Shown here: positions 18,252-28,372 of the stretch, in pieces
How the letters are laid out: the number at the start of each line of letters is the position of its first letter
Numbering within the stretch: position 1 is the first letter of the stretch
Source: Lachancea mirantina
Taxonomy: Eukaryota > Ascomycota > Saccharomycetes > Saccharomycetales > Saccharomycetaceae
DNA length: 64,000 nt
Direction of reading: 5' to 3'
NCBI GenBank assembly: GCA_900074745.1
Contig: LT598467.1
Span: 124,001-188,000, forward strand
Position numbers and translations under genes: made by a program
Notes under the pieces: model-generated
Seen by the model: only the letters and a program-made list of their open reading frames with translations
Told to the model about the DNA's origin: nothing
Databases searched by the model: none

Positions 18252-21200
18252 TTAAATCATTAACCATGATCCTTCTTCGTCCAGTGGGCTGGACGTAACC
18301 TTTAAAACCCTCTTGGCTTCATTGGCTTTATTTGTCGTTAAACTCCTTGCGTACTCTAATTCGGAGTAAATGCATCCGATAGCTGTATCGACTCCTTTTT
18401 GGTTGGAGATTTCCTTTTGAATTTGCTGCGCTTTGCCGATGAGCCGCGAATTTGTAGTGACTTCTTTCAAAGCACGACCCAAGCTTTTACTGTTGAGCTT
18501 CTTTAAACTTATTCCTGCCCCAATATCTTCGACTCGGCCTGCAAAAAAGAACTGGTCACCAAAAAATGGTTTTATTACGCTTGGAAGACCAGCTCTTAAT
18601 GCAGCTCCAGTAGTTCCTGATCCGCCGTGGTGAACGGCTGCATCAATTTGAGGAAATAGCCAATCATGGGGTATTGACCCCGAATTAAACACACATGCTG
18701 GAAGACCAACTTCAACTTTGTGCGCTTGATCGGGGCTGAGACGTTCAGACCAACCTTTGTTGAGAATACAATAAACATCTGCACTAACAACGGCGTCAAC
18801 AACCGCCTTGGTCATTTCACGAGGATCCGTGACCACAATGGAACCGAAACCTATATATACCAATTTCTTGCCAAGAGTTCTTGCTTCCGATATAAAGTTC
18901 CTCAATTCGTCGGAAACTTTAAAGTCAATCTTCTCATCAAGGAACCAATAACCCGTTACTTTAACCCATTCACTAAAATCCACCGACGGCGGGAAGATTG
19001 AAGGTGAAATGTTGTACAGAAAGGGTACCTTATTCTGTTGCATCAGATCAAGATTAGTCTTCTCCAATCCTAACGTTTCGACTCTCCACTTATTAACCTG
19101 ACCACTGATTCCTTTCCAGAAAATGTTCTCGAAGAGGACGTGCGTTAAATAATTGTAGTTCCCACCGCGCTTCTGATCTGGTACGATAAATGCATGAGGA
19201 TAAGCTCTGGTTCTAGTCCATGGCATTGTGAAAGCCCTAAAATAAGGAAGATTCAGAGCTTCAGCAATGTGAATTCCAGCCATTGCTGAGGGGGACTCAA
19301 TAAGAATATCGATATTTTGGCAAGCCTCCCAAGCGGTATCCAGTAACTCTTGAATCCAACCACGAAAATGCGTTGATGCCTTTCTCAGCATTCCTACATT
19401 CATCGATCCATGCTGAACCATAAGAGCCATAAGCTCCGCTGGGTTACCAGCAATTTCGCGAAAGGCAATTCCATGTGATTGAATCCACGATCCAAACTCG
19501 GCATGAGTGATGATTGTGACCTTATGCCCCTCTTTCTGCAGACCCTTGCCCAAAGCGATATAAGGCTGAACATCTCCTCGAGATCCGATAGTTAAAAGGC
19601 CAAATTTGTAAGCCTTTTTTGGAGTAATACTCGTTTTATAATAAGGATTATCCTCAATCATTAATGGCAAGTCATAGCCCTCTGCATTAATTTTGTCTTC
19701 GAAAAGTTTTAATTTCGCTTCCTTGCTAATCCCGTCCCGAGAAAGAGCCCTGTCTTTGGTAAGCTGATCTGTCAAAACGTCCTCGGCTGAAAGAGTCATT
19801 ACCGATTTCTTGACACCACTTATCTTGCTATCTAGTCGTTTGAGCATGATAAATTCAGCATCATCTCTCGAGCTCCGAAGACTAAACTCAAAAAAGAGTT
19901 CTTCATGCCCTTGAATGACAAGCACCAAACCAAAATAACCGAATCTAAAACCTCTTTCTTTGTAGCAGTTTTCCATATCTTCGATTGGAAGGATCATCTT
20001 CGTCTTTGTTCCTGGTATGAGAGAACGAAAGCAAACCTTTGACTTCCCGACATACAGCTTTCCATAGATAGGAATATTCTTATTCAGATAAGTATAGTAG
20101 GCTGCTATCAAGCTTTCGTTTTCGTCAAGTGAAAAATGCTCTCGAAATCTAGAGTTCGCCGTCTGACTTTCCTTTGCTCCTGCAATATACTTATCATCTT
20201 CTGGAAAAAGAGTTAGATTCTGAACAAGGTAATGCACAGGGTGAGCCCCCCACATGTTGCCCATATGTTTTATAGGACGTGGCGTCCAATTAATCAGTTT
20301 AAAATGGGGTTCCTCTTTCGCTTCATTGTCCAACTCGTTTTCAGCCTCTTCACTTTCAGAATTCATCGAGTTTCCGACTTCTGGGAACGCTTCGTCCGAG
20401 CTCTTATCAGAGTCTTTCTCAATGGGAAAATATTGAACGTCCATGTCTTCCTCGATACAACTTTTACCAAGCTGCTTGCCTTTGAACGAGTCCGTCATGG
20501 ATCTGATTCTTTCCTTTACTTTCAGTGGTGATCTCGAAGGTGACTGCTCAGTATCTTGAGTATGGTCCCGTTTTCTTGAACACGGAGAAAGCACTTGTTT
20601 GAAAATACTCCTTCTACTCTCAATTGTCCTGCCGCGGCCCGCTTCTGAGCGGTCGTCGTCCTTAAAAGTAAAAGGTGACTCGAGAGAATCCGGTTGCGGC
20701 AGAAGATTTCTGCCAAAATTGATGTTGGATCCTGACATTTCCAAATTTGCGAGCTGCTTGTCTACTGCTGTCTTCAAGAGGGCTCCAGAATTATTCAAAA
20801 ACATCAGGAAATAATCATCGACAGCATATGAATCTGTACTTTCCAATACACGTATTCTCAATGTAAAGGAATCCGCTACCGTTTTCTGTTTGTCAATGTC
20901 TACTATATTTTCAAGTGGGATTTTGATTGACAGAGAGTCGTCTTGTGCGTTTTGCACAGCAAATATTTGCTTTCTCAAACCATTGCACCAGGAACGACAC
21001 GCGTAATCCGAGTCTGCTTTGAATTTGAATACTTTGTTTTCCAACACGATTTTAAATTCGGTTGTCGGGCTTCCGTCCTGTCTGCATAAATCCACTTTTT
21101 GAGCATATCGTAGATCAATAGTCATAACGGGGAAGTAGAGATCCTTTGGAGAGCCAAAAAATGACAGGGTATGATCTTTCAAGACGGCCCAGTAGCGCGA

Positions 21201-21932
21201 GATTCGTTTTTTGCCAAGCCCAATGCTCAAAACAATTGACAAATTCCCCGACATTTTCGTTTTGCCGTCATGTTTGGGTAAAAATGCGAAGAACAACAGA
21301 TTGCACTCAGTCAAGATTATGTGACCCTGAATCAAGACATCTCTCAAAAGCCAACAAGAGTAACTGCACAACATTTGGTCTACGTTGGGGTCGAGCTCAA
21401 ATTTCTCGAAAAGCATCTTGTAAATTTTGCTGTGTCTCGAACGTGGTCCGTCTGTTGCGTTCGAATGGCCTGCAAAGGTGGGAACTATAGCTAGCTCAAA
21501 CAAAGTGTCATCTTCCGACAATGACATCGACCCAGCAAGCTCATCGTCATCTTCCTGCCGATTGTCTCCCTTCAATCCATCACCCGAACTGGCTTTCCTG
21601 TCATCCTCAACCTCTGTAATTATCTGTCCCTCATCTATTCCACCCATTCCGGCATAAACACTTGCAGTGGTGAGTAGGCCCACAATACTCTTTGCCATCC
21701 CACACGGCCGCGCGACATCATCCTCCTGATCTCTTCCTAGTTCATCTTCTAAAAAATTATCCGACTGTGGACTCAAATCATCTTTTATGTTCAGACTTCC
21801 CATTGACTGACGCAAAGGTCGAACCTGGGGGTTTGGCTCCTCATTACCCCGGGCAGGCATCGATCCAGTATCATCAATACCTTCGCTAAAGTCGACCTCC
21901 TCACTGTTCTTTGTCGACTGATCAAAAACCAT
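18252..21932 (-). CDS. ATG26: UDP-glucose:sterol glucosyltransferase
   Basis: A membrane-associated enzyme that makes sterol glucoside from UDP-glucose and ergosterol. From the ATG at 21932 it has 1226 residues (S. cerevisiae Atg26 about 1198). The N-terminal region is acidic and disordered and includes AKSIVGLLTTASVYAGM. It is followed by a GRAM domain, a PH domain (RISRYWAVLKDHTLSFFG), a second GRAM domain, a GT28-type N-terminal domain (LTIGSRGDVQPYIALGKGLQ) and a UDP-sugar-binding C-terminal domain with HHGGSGTTGAAL and PFFGDQ. The frame stays open to another ATG at 22154, adding 74 residues with no obvious likeness to Atg26; I treat that as leader sequence. It converges on MET2. Gene order MDL1-ATG26 matches YLR188W-YLR189C. 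Confidence 0.95.
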   Translation of the reverse strand: MVFDQSTKNSEEVDFSEGIDDTGSMPARGNEEPNPQVRPLRQSMGSLNIKDDLSPQSDNFLEDELGRDQEDDVARPCGMAKSIVGLLTTASVYAGMGGIDEGQIITEVEDDRKASSGDGLKGDNRQEDDDELAGSMSLSEDDTLFELAIVPTFAGHSNATDGPRSRHSKIYKMLFEKFELDPNVDQMLCSYSCWLLRDVLIQGHIILTECNLLFFAFLPKHDGKTKMSGNLSIVLSIGLGKKRISRYWAVLKDHTLSFFGSPKDLYFPVMTIDLRYAQKVDLCRQDGSPTTEFKIVLENKVFKFKADSDYACRSWCNGLRKQIFAVQNAQDDSLSIKIPLENIVDIDKQKTVADSFTLRIRVLESTDSYAVDDYFLMFLNNSGALLKTAVDKQLANLEMSGSNINFGRNLLPQPDSLESPFTFKDDDRSEAGRGRTIESRRSIFKQVLSPCSRKRDHTQDTEQSPSRSPLKVKERIRSMTDSFKGKQLGKSCIEEDMDVQYFPIEKDSDKSSDEAFPEVGNSMNSESEEAENELDNEAKEEPHFKLINWTPRPIKHMGNMWGAHPVHYLVQNLTLFPEDDKYIAGAKESQTANSRFREHFSLDENESLIAAYYTYLNKNIPIYGKLYVGKSKVCFRSLIPGTKTKMILPIEDMENCYKERGFRFGYFGLVLVIQGHEELFFEFSLRSSRDDAEFIMLKRLDSKISGVKKSVMTLSAEDVLTDQLTKDRALSRDGISKEAKLKLFEDKINAEGYDLPLMIEDNPYYKTSITPKKAYKFGLLTIGSRGDVQPYIALGKGLQKEGHKVTIITHAEFGSWIQSHGIAFREIAGNPAELMALMVQHGSMNVGMLRKASTHFRGWIQELLDTAWEACQNIDILIESPSAMAGIHIAEALNLPYFRAFTMPWTRTRAYPHAFIVPDQKRGGNYNYLTHVLFENIFWKGISGQVNKWRVETLGLEKTNLDLMQQNKVPFLYNISPSIFPPSVDFSEWVKVTGYWFLDEKIDFKVSDELRNFISEARTLGKKLVYIGFGSIVVTDPREMTKAVVDAVVSADVYCILNKGWSERLSPDQAHKVEVGLPACVFNSGSIPHDWLFPQIDAAVHHGGSGTTGAALRAGLPSVIKPFFGDQFFFAGRVEDIGAGISLKKLNSKSLGRALKEVTTNSRLIGKAQQIQKEISNQKGVDTAIGCIYSELEYARSLTTNKANEAKRVLKVTSSPLDEEGSWLMI

Positions 21933-22892
21933 CAATGATAGCTCATTAAGATTATAACTTGAACATGTAATCCTACAAAACTCCTTGAAGAAGACTGTAT
22001 CAATCTTTCCCGTGATCATATAAACCCCTTGCCATAAGATCCTTAGATGAGAAAGGGTCTCACAAAAACCAGATTTGTTGATAGCATATAGTACGACATA
22101 GATGAAACTTCGTTTAACTACAGATGCCAAACGAACCAAAGAATACGCTATCATCGCAGGAAAGAAACAGAAAGAGCTTGAAAATCTCTATACAATAAAA
22201 AGTATGGAAGACTGCAGTTACGGAATTTATTCAAAAGGCACAATCTTTCCTCAATTTGTCGATCACGGACTTTGTGCCACCGGTTATCGAACTATCCTTC
22301 TTCTTGTTAAATTCATGGACTTAGCAGAACACCGAAACGCTTCTTGAACTGTTTAACGCAATGCTTCTCTTATTTCTCTGTGAACGAAGAGAGGAAGATT
22401 TCTAGATTTGAGAATCGAAATTCTGTCCTCGAAGGCACGTGTCCACTACTGATATCTGGACTTTCCCTTTACCTAGGCGACACAGGACAAGGCTTAATCT
22501 TTTTCAATTCTTAACCGCTGGGAAGAGGGCCTTTTTATTATCTGCACTTGATTTTGAGTTAATTTACGATTTTTCATTCTCTTTTAGTAGGTAACGACGC
22601 GAGCTTGCTGGATACATACATTGCTCCATGTTAAGAAATGCTAGCAGAAATTCAAGCGTCTTGAACATTTGCCAATAGATATGATAGTTTTGGCTCTCTA
22701 TAGTTCAATTCAAAAGTTTGCTCTCGCTTTGAATTGTCTATCAAGCAATAGATTATATTCGAAGAACGCCTGCATCGTACATACTCAAGATATTATCATT
22801 ATGTATTACGTGTATATAATTATAATGCATACAAACTTCAAAAAGGTAATGCAAAAGGCAGAAATTCGTAACGTCAAAGGCAGATACGCACT
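21933..22892. other. ATG26-ISC1 intergenic region
   Basis: About 0.96 kb upstream of ATG26 and downstream of ISC1. It includes an in-frame 74-codon extension of the ATG26 frame (to 22154) that I regard as doubtful. No RNA gene or clear motif was recognised. Confidence 0.5.
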
Positions 22893-24233
22893 TCATGATT
22901 TGATATCCAGACGCTCTAAAGTGCTTCGTCTCATGTCGACGATTTCCTGATAAACTTCATTTAGTGCTCGTATCTCTTTTTTACCGAACAGAAAGGAAAT
23001 TAGACCGTCAATCAGGCCAGTGGCGGTGACAAACATCGTGAAAAACACCCAAAAAACCGACGACCAGCATGCACGCTCCGACGTAAAGGTTGTAACGACG
23101 TGCGCCGCTATAATGAAGAAGATAGAAACCCAAAAGTGACATCCTCTCCAAAATTTTTGTGCTTTCGCGACACGCTTATATCTCGAAATAACTTTCAACA
23201 TTTCTTCGTAATTTGCCAGCCGTCCTATCAACAATTCTTTCGAATCGGATGAGGTATGATCAGATGCACTTTTTGGAATCATGCGCAAAGTGCAAAAATA
23301 TGCAAAATGATCAGAAAAGCTTCCGATCGTTGCAATGCGTTCTGTAAATCTCACTTGAGCATCAATAGTCTGAAGGCGGTTGGGGTCTATAAGGGCATAA
23401 TCCAGCCTGCAGGCTTCGTCAGGCTGACGCATTGAGCGCCACGTGTTCAACGTCGAGTCGCATGTCGTACCACCGTATTTTATTTGATTTAGCGGAGTCA
23501 TTTTGGCAATCTGTTTGAGGTCTTGACTGCCATGCAACTGCTCCCAAGAATCGACCAGTCCGGTTTCCTTGGTAAGAAATTTATGCGGCAAAGATCCTGG
23601 CCTGGAATTCAGATCTCCAACAACAACGACGGCGTACCCTGCCTGTTTGTATAGATTAGCGAGTTTGCTGAAGTCCCATGCCTGACAGGACCTGTGACAA
23701 TAATAAGCAGCATCGCCACGTCTTGCGTATGGCGCGTGCATATGACTGTTCAGAATGGCGAGTGGAAAGCTGTTGGAATCTACAGGACGCAAAAGCGTCA
23801 CAGACACCGACTTTCCCACATACCAGTCGCCTCTAAAAAACGCACTAGGTCTCCCATTGATCGGGAATCGATATAGAAAAGTAGAATCAATGGGAATTTT
23901 AGACAGAATCGCAAGACCCGGACCTGCAATAATTCCAGAGTGGAAAATACGATAGTACGGATATTTGTGCTGACATTTTTTGACAATATAATCCCAATCG
24001 TCTTTGCACCATATTTCTTGCAATGCTACGATGTCATAATCATCCACTTGTCGCTCACGACTCCCAACACTAGATTGAGAGTCAATACTGATCAGATGAT
24101 CCGCAGATGGATCACCTCCAAGTTTCTCAGCTATTGCACGCAATCTCTCCACTCTTTTTTTCGACACAAGCTTGAGACCCCATGTATTAAGGGTCAGGAA
24201 TCGCACTTCCTTACCAACGATTGTATCGGCCAT
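22893..24233 (-). CDS. ISC1: Inositol phosphosphingolipid phospholipase C (neutral sphingomyelinase family)
   Basis: A 446-residue enzyme (S. cerevisiae Isc1 is 477) that cleaves inositol phosphosphingolipids to ceramide at ER and mitochondrial membranes. The N-terminal two thirds is an endonuclease/exonuclease/phosphatase fold. Metal and catalytic residues are visible: N16 (LNTWGL), E73 (LQEIWC), H164/H166 (NSHMH), D207 and N209 (GDLNSRP), and the D308-H309 pair (FSDHFAY). Two hydrophobic segments near 366-384 and 389-410 form the C-terminal membrane anchor typical of this branch. It is divergent from SPC25 with a 241 bp shared promoter, exactly as in YER019W-YER018C. The first ATG is used. 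Confidence 0.95.
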   Translation of the reverse strand: MADTIVGKEVRFLTLNTWGLKLVSKKRVERLRAIAEKLGGDPSADHLISIDSQSSVGSRERQVDDYDIVALQEIWCKDDWDYIVKKCQHKYPYYRIFHSGIIAGPGLAILSKIPIDSTFLYRFPINGRPSAFFRGDWYVGKSVSVTLLRPVDSNSFPLAILNSHMHAPYARRGDAAYYCHRSCQAWDFSKLANLYKQAGYAVVVVGDLNSRPGSLPHKFLTKETGLVDSWEQLHGSQDLKQIAKMTPLNQIKYGGTTCDSTLNTWRSMRQPDEACRLDYALIDPNRLQTIDAQVRFTERIATIGSFSDHFAYFCTLRMIPKSASDHTSSDSKELLIGRLANYEEMLKVISRYKRVAKAQKFWRGCHFWVSIFFIIAAHVVTTFTSERACWSSVFWVFFTMFVTATGLIDGLISFLFGKKEIRALNEVYQEIVDMRRSTLERLDIKS

Positions 24234-24474
24234 TTATATCAACCAGAGCTCCCAATGCAAACGCTTATTACTGTCTCTTGCCGGCTCAAAGTTCAACACT
24301 GTTTCTTGGCAAGTCTAAGGTATTGGAGGATTAATTAATCATTTTCGACCTAGTACAAAACAGCTCATCTGCAATGTCAACAAAGAAATTCTTTTGAACG
24401 AATGTTAAGCAAAGAGCGAGCTCAAGTTTAGCATTCCTAAGTTTGACGGACAAATACTCTCAAGATCGGCCGAT

Positions 24475-25170
24475 ATGCCTCTTGATGAGTTCCAGGAGCT
24501 GCAACTAAGCATGTCTTCTTTCCAGGCTCAATTACATGACTTTCTGGAGGGCAAAAAGTTGACTTTGATGCAGTTAGTCGATGAGTATAAGAGCGAGACG
24601 GAATCGTTAATATCACGGCAGCGTGAGCTGCAGGAAAGAACTGATAGTCTGCGAGCGCGACAGGCAAGTTTGGAACATCAAATTGAGTCATATCAGCGGC
24701 AGGAGGACGAGGCTTTGGCCGAGATCGGCGTCTGCCTAGAGTCGAAACAGGAAACTGAGCAAGAAATCCAAATGATCACCAACGAAATAGAACAGATGAC
24801 CCAACTACTGGATGCTAAAAGAGAAGAGATTAAACAGCACAGAATGTCGCTCTCACGGCAAGTCGAGCAAAACCCCGAAGAAGTAAAAATCTACGAGAAT
24901 TTGCTGGGAATGAAAATCAGTGCGCAAAAGCAAGACACTCTTACGTTTGTATTTTCACGAGTTGTTGCAACCGACCCCGAAAGAGAATGTAGTGTGACGC
25001 TTGACTTTTCCGCCAAAGATTACAAAGTGACCGAATCGTCGCCAAAGTTAAGTCGCGATGCCTGCTCGAGCCTTGAACAAAATTTGAATAGGACGGACAA
25101 TTTGTCTCAGTTTTTGAAGCTGGCGCGATCCAACTTGGTAGGAGCCGTCTCAGTTACTGCTGACACTTGA
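24475..25170 (+). CDS. SPC25: Ndc80 kinetochore complex subunit Spc25
   Basis: A 231-residue protein (S. cerevisiae Spc25 is 221). Residues about 25-135 form a heptad-rich coiled coil full of Glu, Gln and Leu. Residues about 140-231 match the small C-terminal RWD-like globular domain, including KIYENLLGMKI and LTFVFSRV. Spc25 pairs with Spc24 and anchors the Ndc80 complex to the inner kinetochore. The head-to-head arrangement with ISC1 is the same as in S. cerevisiae. No MCB box was seen in the short shared promoter. Confidence 0.93.
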   Translation: MPLDEFQELQLSMSSFQAQLHDFLEGKKLTLMQLVDEYKSETESLISRQRELQERTDSLRARQASLEHQIESYQRQEDEALAEIGVCLESKQETEQEIQMITNEIEQMTQLLDAKREEIKQHRMSLSRQVEQNPEEVKIYENLLGMKISAQKQDTLTFVFSRVVATDPERECSVTLDFSAKDYKVTESSPKLSRDACSSLEQNLNRTDNLSQFLKLARSNLVGAVSVTADT

Positions 25171-25327
25171 CTTTGTCAGGCGAGTCATTTCAGCCGTACG
25201 GAATGCGGCAGATTTTCGAAGGTTATGCTAGTGCACAGCGAGAAAGGATGCAGAGACATAGACAACATTTAGAGCAGAAAGTTACTGTAATCCCACCACT
25301 TCGACTCCGTGCTTTCAAGGCTTTACA

Positions 25328-26392
25328 ATGAGATGTTTACTCGCAATCTTGTTGATCTTGTCGGGACTTGGCCCAGCCATGGCCTCCCCGGGCGACTGGT
25401 TGGATGAGTTCATAGAGTGCAACGAAGAATGCACGGCAATTAGACAATGTTTTGGGCCAAATGAATCGGGCTTCCTGACTTCACACAAGTCGTCAAATTT
25501 CAAAAGGACTCCCTTCCTGTTGAGACATTTTCTCCTATGGGACTGTGCATCTGACTGCGATTACCAGTGCCAGCAGATCGTAACTAAAGAGCGCATAGCA
25601 AGCGGTAAGAAAATCGAGCAATTTCACGGGAAATGGCCCTTTAAACGTGTTTTGGGAACGCAAGAGTTTTTTTCCACGGTTTTCAGCGTTGGGAACTTCA
25701 TTCCGCACTACAGAGGTCTAAAACTACTTGCAGCCGAAAGGAAGCGGACTCCCGCGTGGAACAAGGCCAGAGTGCTTCTAACAAGTTACATGAGCGTTGC
25801 CGTGGTAGGAATGCTTGCGTGGACGGCCAGCACAGTTTTCCACACGAGAGATGTGGACATTACGGAAAAATGTGACTACTTTTTCGCGGGAGCTACCGTG
25901 CTCAGCGGATTCCATGCCATCTCGATCCGAGTTTTTCGTCTTGATTGCCTTGACGGCGTACGAAGAATCTTCAGCTATTCTGTGGGAGCCCTGTTCGCGC
26001 TACATATTTTACGTTTGCTCCTCGACTGGTCCTACACCTACAATATGCGATTCAACATTTTCTTTGGCGTGCTTCAGTACCTGCTGCTTATTGCGCTTGC
26101 ATATCGGAATTATACTAAGCTGAAGACACTTTCGTATTCTCGAAAGCCTCGCTACGCATCGAAAAGTTCCCTGCTCAATCGCCTTTGCCTTGTACCCGTT
26201 GGTCTCGTGATCGGGACGTCGCTGGCAATGAGCTTCGAGCTGTTTGATATCTTCAACTATGATCTACAAATCGACTCGCACTCGATCTGGCATGCGTGCA
26301 CTGTATTGCCCTCGTGGAAATTATACGACTTTTTCGTCGATGATATCGTTCATTTGAAGGCGTGCGAGAGCGATAATATGAACGCGGAATAA
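25328..26392 (+). CDS. PER1: GPI-phospholipase A2-like lipid remodelling protein Per1
   Basis: A 354-residue ER membrane protein (S. cerevisiae Per1 is 357) that removes the sn-2 acyl chain of GPI-anchor lipids in remodelling. It belongs to the CREST hydrolase superfamily. A signal peptide spans about 1-19 (MRCLLAILLILSGLG). A Cys-rich lumenal region follows with paired cysteines (CNEECTAIRQC, DCASDCDYQC). About seven membrane segments come next. The histidine motifs expected of the family are present: FHGKWPF near 98-104 and SIWHACTVLPSW near 318-329. S. cerevisiae PER1 is YCR044C, next to RRT12 and YCR043C; both relatives are also in this window. A strong hairpin lies five bases after the stop. 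Confidence 0.96.
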   Translation: MRCLLAILLILSGLGPAMASPGDWLDEFIECNEECTAIRQCFGPNESGFLTSHKSSNFKRTPFLLRHFLLWDCASDCDYQCQQIVTKERIASGKKIEQFHGKWPFKRVLGTQEFFSTVFSVGNFIPHYRGLKLLAAERKRTPAWNKARVLLTSYMSVAVVGMLAWTASTVFHTRDVDITEKCDYFFAGATVLSGFHAISIRVFRLDCLDGVRRIFSYSVGALFALHILRLLLDWSYTYNMRFNIFFGVLQYLLLIALAYRNYTKLKTLSYSRKPRYASKSSLLNRLCLVPVGLVIGTSLAMSFELFDIFNYDLQIDSHSIWHACTVLPSWKLYDFFVDDIVHLKACESDNMNAE

Positions 26393-26396
26393 TCGA

Positions 26397-26462
26397 GAAA
26401 ACCCTTGTGAGGATGATCTTATGGTCCAATGTACGCATACAGCCATCGTCATAAGGGTTTTC
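26397..26462 (+). other. Long imperfect hairpin just downstream of the PER1 stop
   Basis: The left arm GAAAACCCTTGTGAGGATG (26397-26415) and right arm CATCGTCATAAGGGTTTTC (26444-26462) pair at 17 of 19 positions around a 28 nt loop. In RNA one of the two mismatches becomes a G-U pair. It begins five bases after the PER1 stop, so it would lie in the PER1 3' UTR. Function unknown. Confidence 0.75.
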
Positions 26463-26610
26463 CAAGTTCGTGGAGAATGACCTTCAATTTACTTAAATGC
26501 CCACCGTGGTGCTCTTCCCATTAAAGGTTTAATAACTAAAACCATCTAATGCCTACGAACTGGACACTTGGTAACAAGGTTTGGTAGGCTGTATTTCTGC
26601 GTCACTATCG

Positions 26611-28254
26611 ATGGCTGAAATATTTGGCACCGATGTTTCAAGTGAGACTCCCGACGATGAAGAACTGCGCAAAAACTCGACCCCCGAAGAAAAAGTGGGC
26701 TGGAGAAGACGACTTCCGAAACCGTTTGCAGGGATCGTGAAAGATGTCAGAGATCGACTTCCGTATTACTGGTCAGACTGGAAAGATGCATGGGACTATC
26801 GAGTCATTCCGTCTCTTTTGGAGACGTTTTTCAATAATCTTCTGCCAGCAATCGCATTCGCGCAAGATATGTTCGACCGAACTGACCACGCCTATGGAGT
26901 GAACGAAGTTCTTCTGTCCAGTGCTATGGGCGGTATTGTGTTCGGAGTGCTTGCTGGGCAACCACTCTGCATCGTTGGCGTGACGGGTCCGATCTGCATT
27001 TTCAGCTACACGGTTTACGAGATCATCAAACCCTTGAACACAGATTTCTTCGGATTCATGTTTTGGATTTATATATGGAGCATGATCTTCCATTTCTTGC
27101 TAGCAGCGTTCAACGTTGTGTGCCTGCTGCAGTACGTGAGCACTTACCCGTGCGACATATTCGGCCTGTTCATCAATGTCGTGTACGTCGAAAAGGGCAT
27201 TCAGATCCTTATAAGGCAATTCGAATTCAAAGGCAAAACTGACTTGAGTGCCGGCTATGCCAGCATAACAGTTGCTTTGGTCATGACTATCTTTGGTCTT
27301 GCAGCCAAGCTGTTCGTGTATACGCCTTTTTTCAATTATCGGATCCGCACTTTCGTTTCTGATTACGCGACGGCCCTTTCAGTTGTGTTTTGGTCTGCCT
27401 TCACGTTTTTTGGTGGCTATTTGAACGACGTTCACTTCCAGAGGCTCCCCATCACCAAGGCGTTCCATCCGACCTCTGTGATGAGAGACAGGTCCACCTG
27501 GCTGGCGTACACTTCCATATCGGTGAAGGATGTCTTCATCGCTTTGCCCTTCGGAATCATTTTAACGATATTGTTCTATTTCGACCATAACGTTTCATCC
27601 CTCATGGCTCAAAGGTATCAATATCGTCTTACCAAGCCTGCGACCTTCCATTACGATTTTTTGTTACTAGGAGCAACAACTGCGGTCAGTGGGGTTCTCG
27701 GTATACCGCCTCCGAACGGTTTAATTCCCCAGGCCCCAATGCACACAGAGACCCTACTCGTTCGTGACGAAAATGGTAATGTATTAAGATGCGTCGAACA
27801 AAGATTTACGAACACTTTCCAGGGCGTCATGACGTTGTGTACCATGGCACGTCCATTTCTGATCTGTCTGGGCCAAATTCCACAGGCTGTTCTCGCGGGC
27901 CTTTTCTTCATTATGGGAATACAAGGACTTGTACATAACACCATCATTCACCGAATAGTGTGGATTTTTACCGACCCCAAGAAGAAAAGCGACACGAATC
28001 CTTTAGGGAAAGTACGCATAAAAAAACTAGCTCTTTTCGTGACGATCAGTCTTGCTGGATTCATTCCCGAGTTCGCAATTACGAATACTAAAGGCACAAT
28101 CGGATTCCCATTGGTTTTGCTGATTACTGTAGCCGTGTCCTTTTCATTCCCAAAATTCTTTACTGAAAAGGAATTGGCCATTCTCGAAAAAGATGTTGCC
28201 GAGGAGTTTGTTAAGAAGAATCTGATTATGAGCTCCCTGACTGAGTTTGATTGA
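26611..28254 (+). CDS. BOR1: Borate/anion transporter Bor1 (SLC4 family)
   Basis: A 547-residue polytopic membrane protein (S. cerevisiae Bor1 is 576). It is a plasma membrane borate efflux transporter of the bicarbonate transporter fold. Family landmarks include the N-terminal segment SLLETFFNNLLPAIAFAQDMFD, the TM3 region GQPLCIVGVTGPICIFSYT, and PPPNGLIPQAPMHTE followed by GLFFIMGIQGLV. The frame begins ten codons upstream at a TTG, so I use the ATG at 26611. In S. cerevisiae BOR1 (YNL275W) lies between MET2 and GOR1, which are both close by here. The yeast protein has a longer C-terminal tail; this one ends soon after the last helix. Confidence 0.95.
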   Translation: MAEIFGTDVSSETPDDEELRKNSTPEEKVGWRRRLPKPFAGIVKDVRDRLPYYWSDWKDAWDYRVIPSLLETFFNNLLPAIAFAQDMFDRTDHAYGVNEVLLSSAMGGIVFGVLAGQPLCIVGVTGPICIFSYTVYEIIKPLNTDFFGFMFWIYIWSMIFHFLLAAFNVVCLLQYVSTYPCDIFGLFINVVYVEKGIQILIRQFEFKGKTDLSAGYASITVALVMTIFGLAAKLFVYTPFFNYRIRTFVSDYATALSVVFWSAFTFFGGYLNDVHFQRLPITKAFHPTSVMRDRSTWLAYTSISVKDVFIALPFGIILTILFYFDHNVSSLMAQRYQYRLTKPATFHYDFLLLGATTAVSGVLGIPPPNGLIPQAPMHTETLLVRDENGNVLRCVEQRFTNTFQGVMTLCTMARPFLICLGQIPQAVLAGLFFIMGIQGLVHNTIIHRIVWIFTDPKKKSDTNPLGKVRIKKLALFVTISLAGFIPEFAITNTKGTIGFPLVLLITVAVSFSFPKFFTEKELAILEKDVAEEFVKKNLIMSSLTEFD

Positions 28255-28372
28255 TATCCCTGTCTCTAATATATATATACACGAATTCTAATTTTTTCAA
28301 AATTCACTAAATAGATTTTCACCATAATATTCTCAACTAACGATCGTTAAAACAAAAGAAGCGCGAACAGTC

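Noticed and set aside
22102-22347. 81-codon plus-strand frame upstream of ATG26
   Set aside because: It overlaps the doubtful ATG26 extension on the other strand and has no recognisable features.
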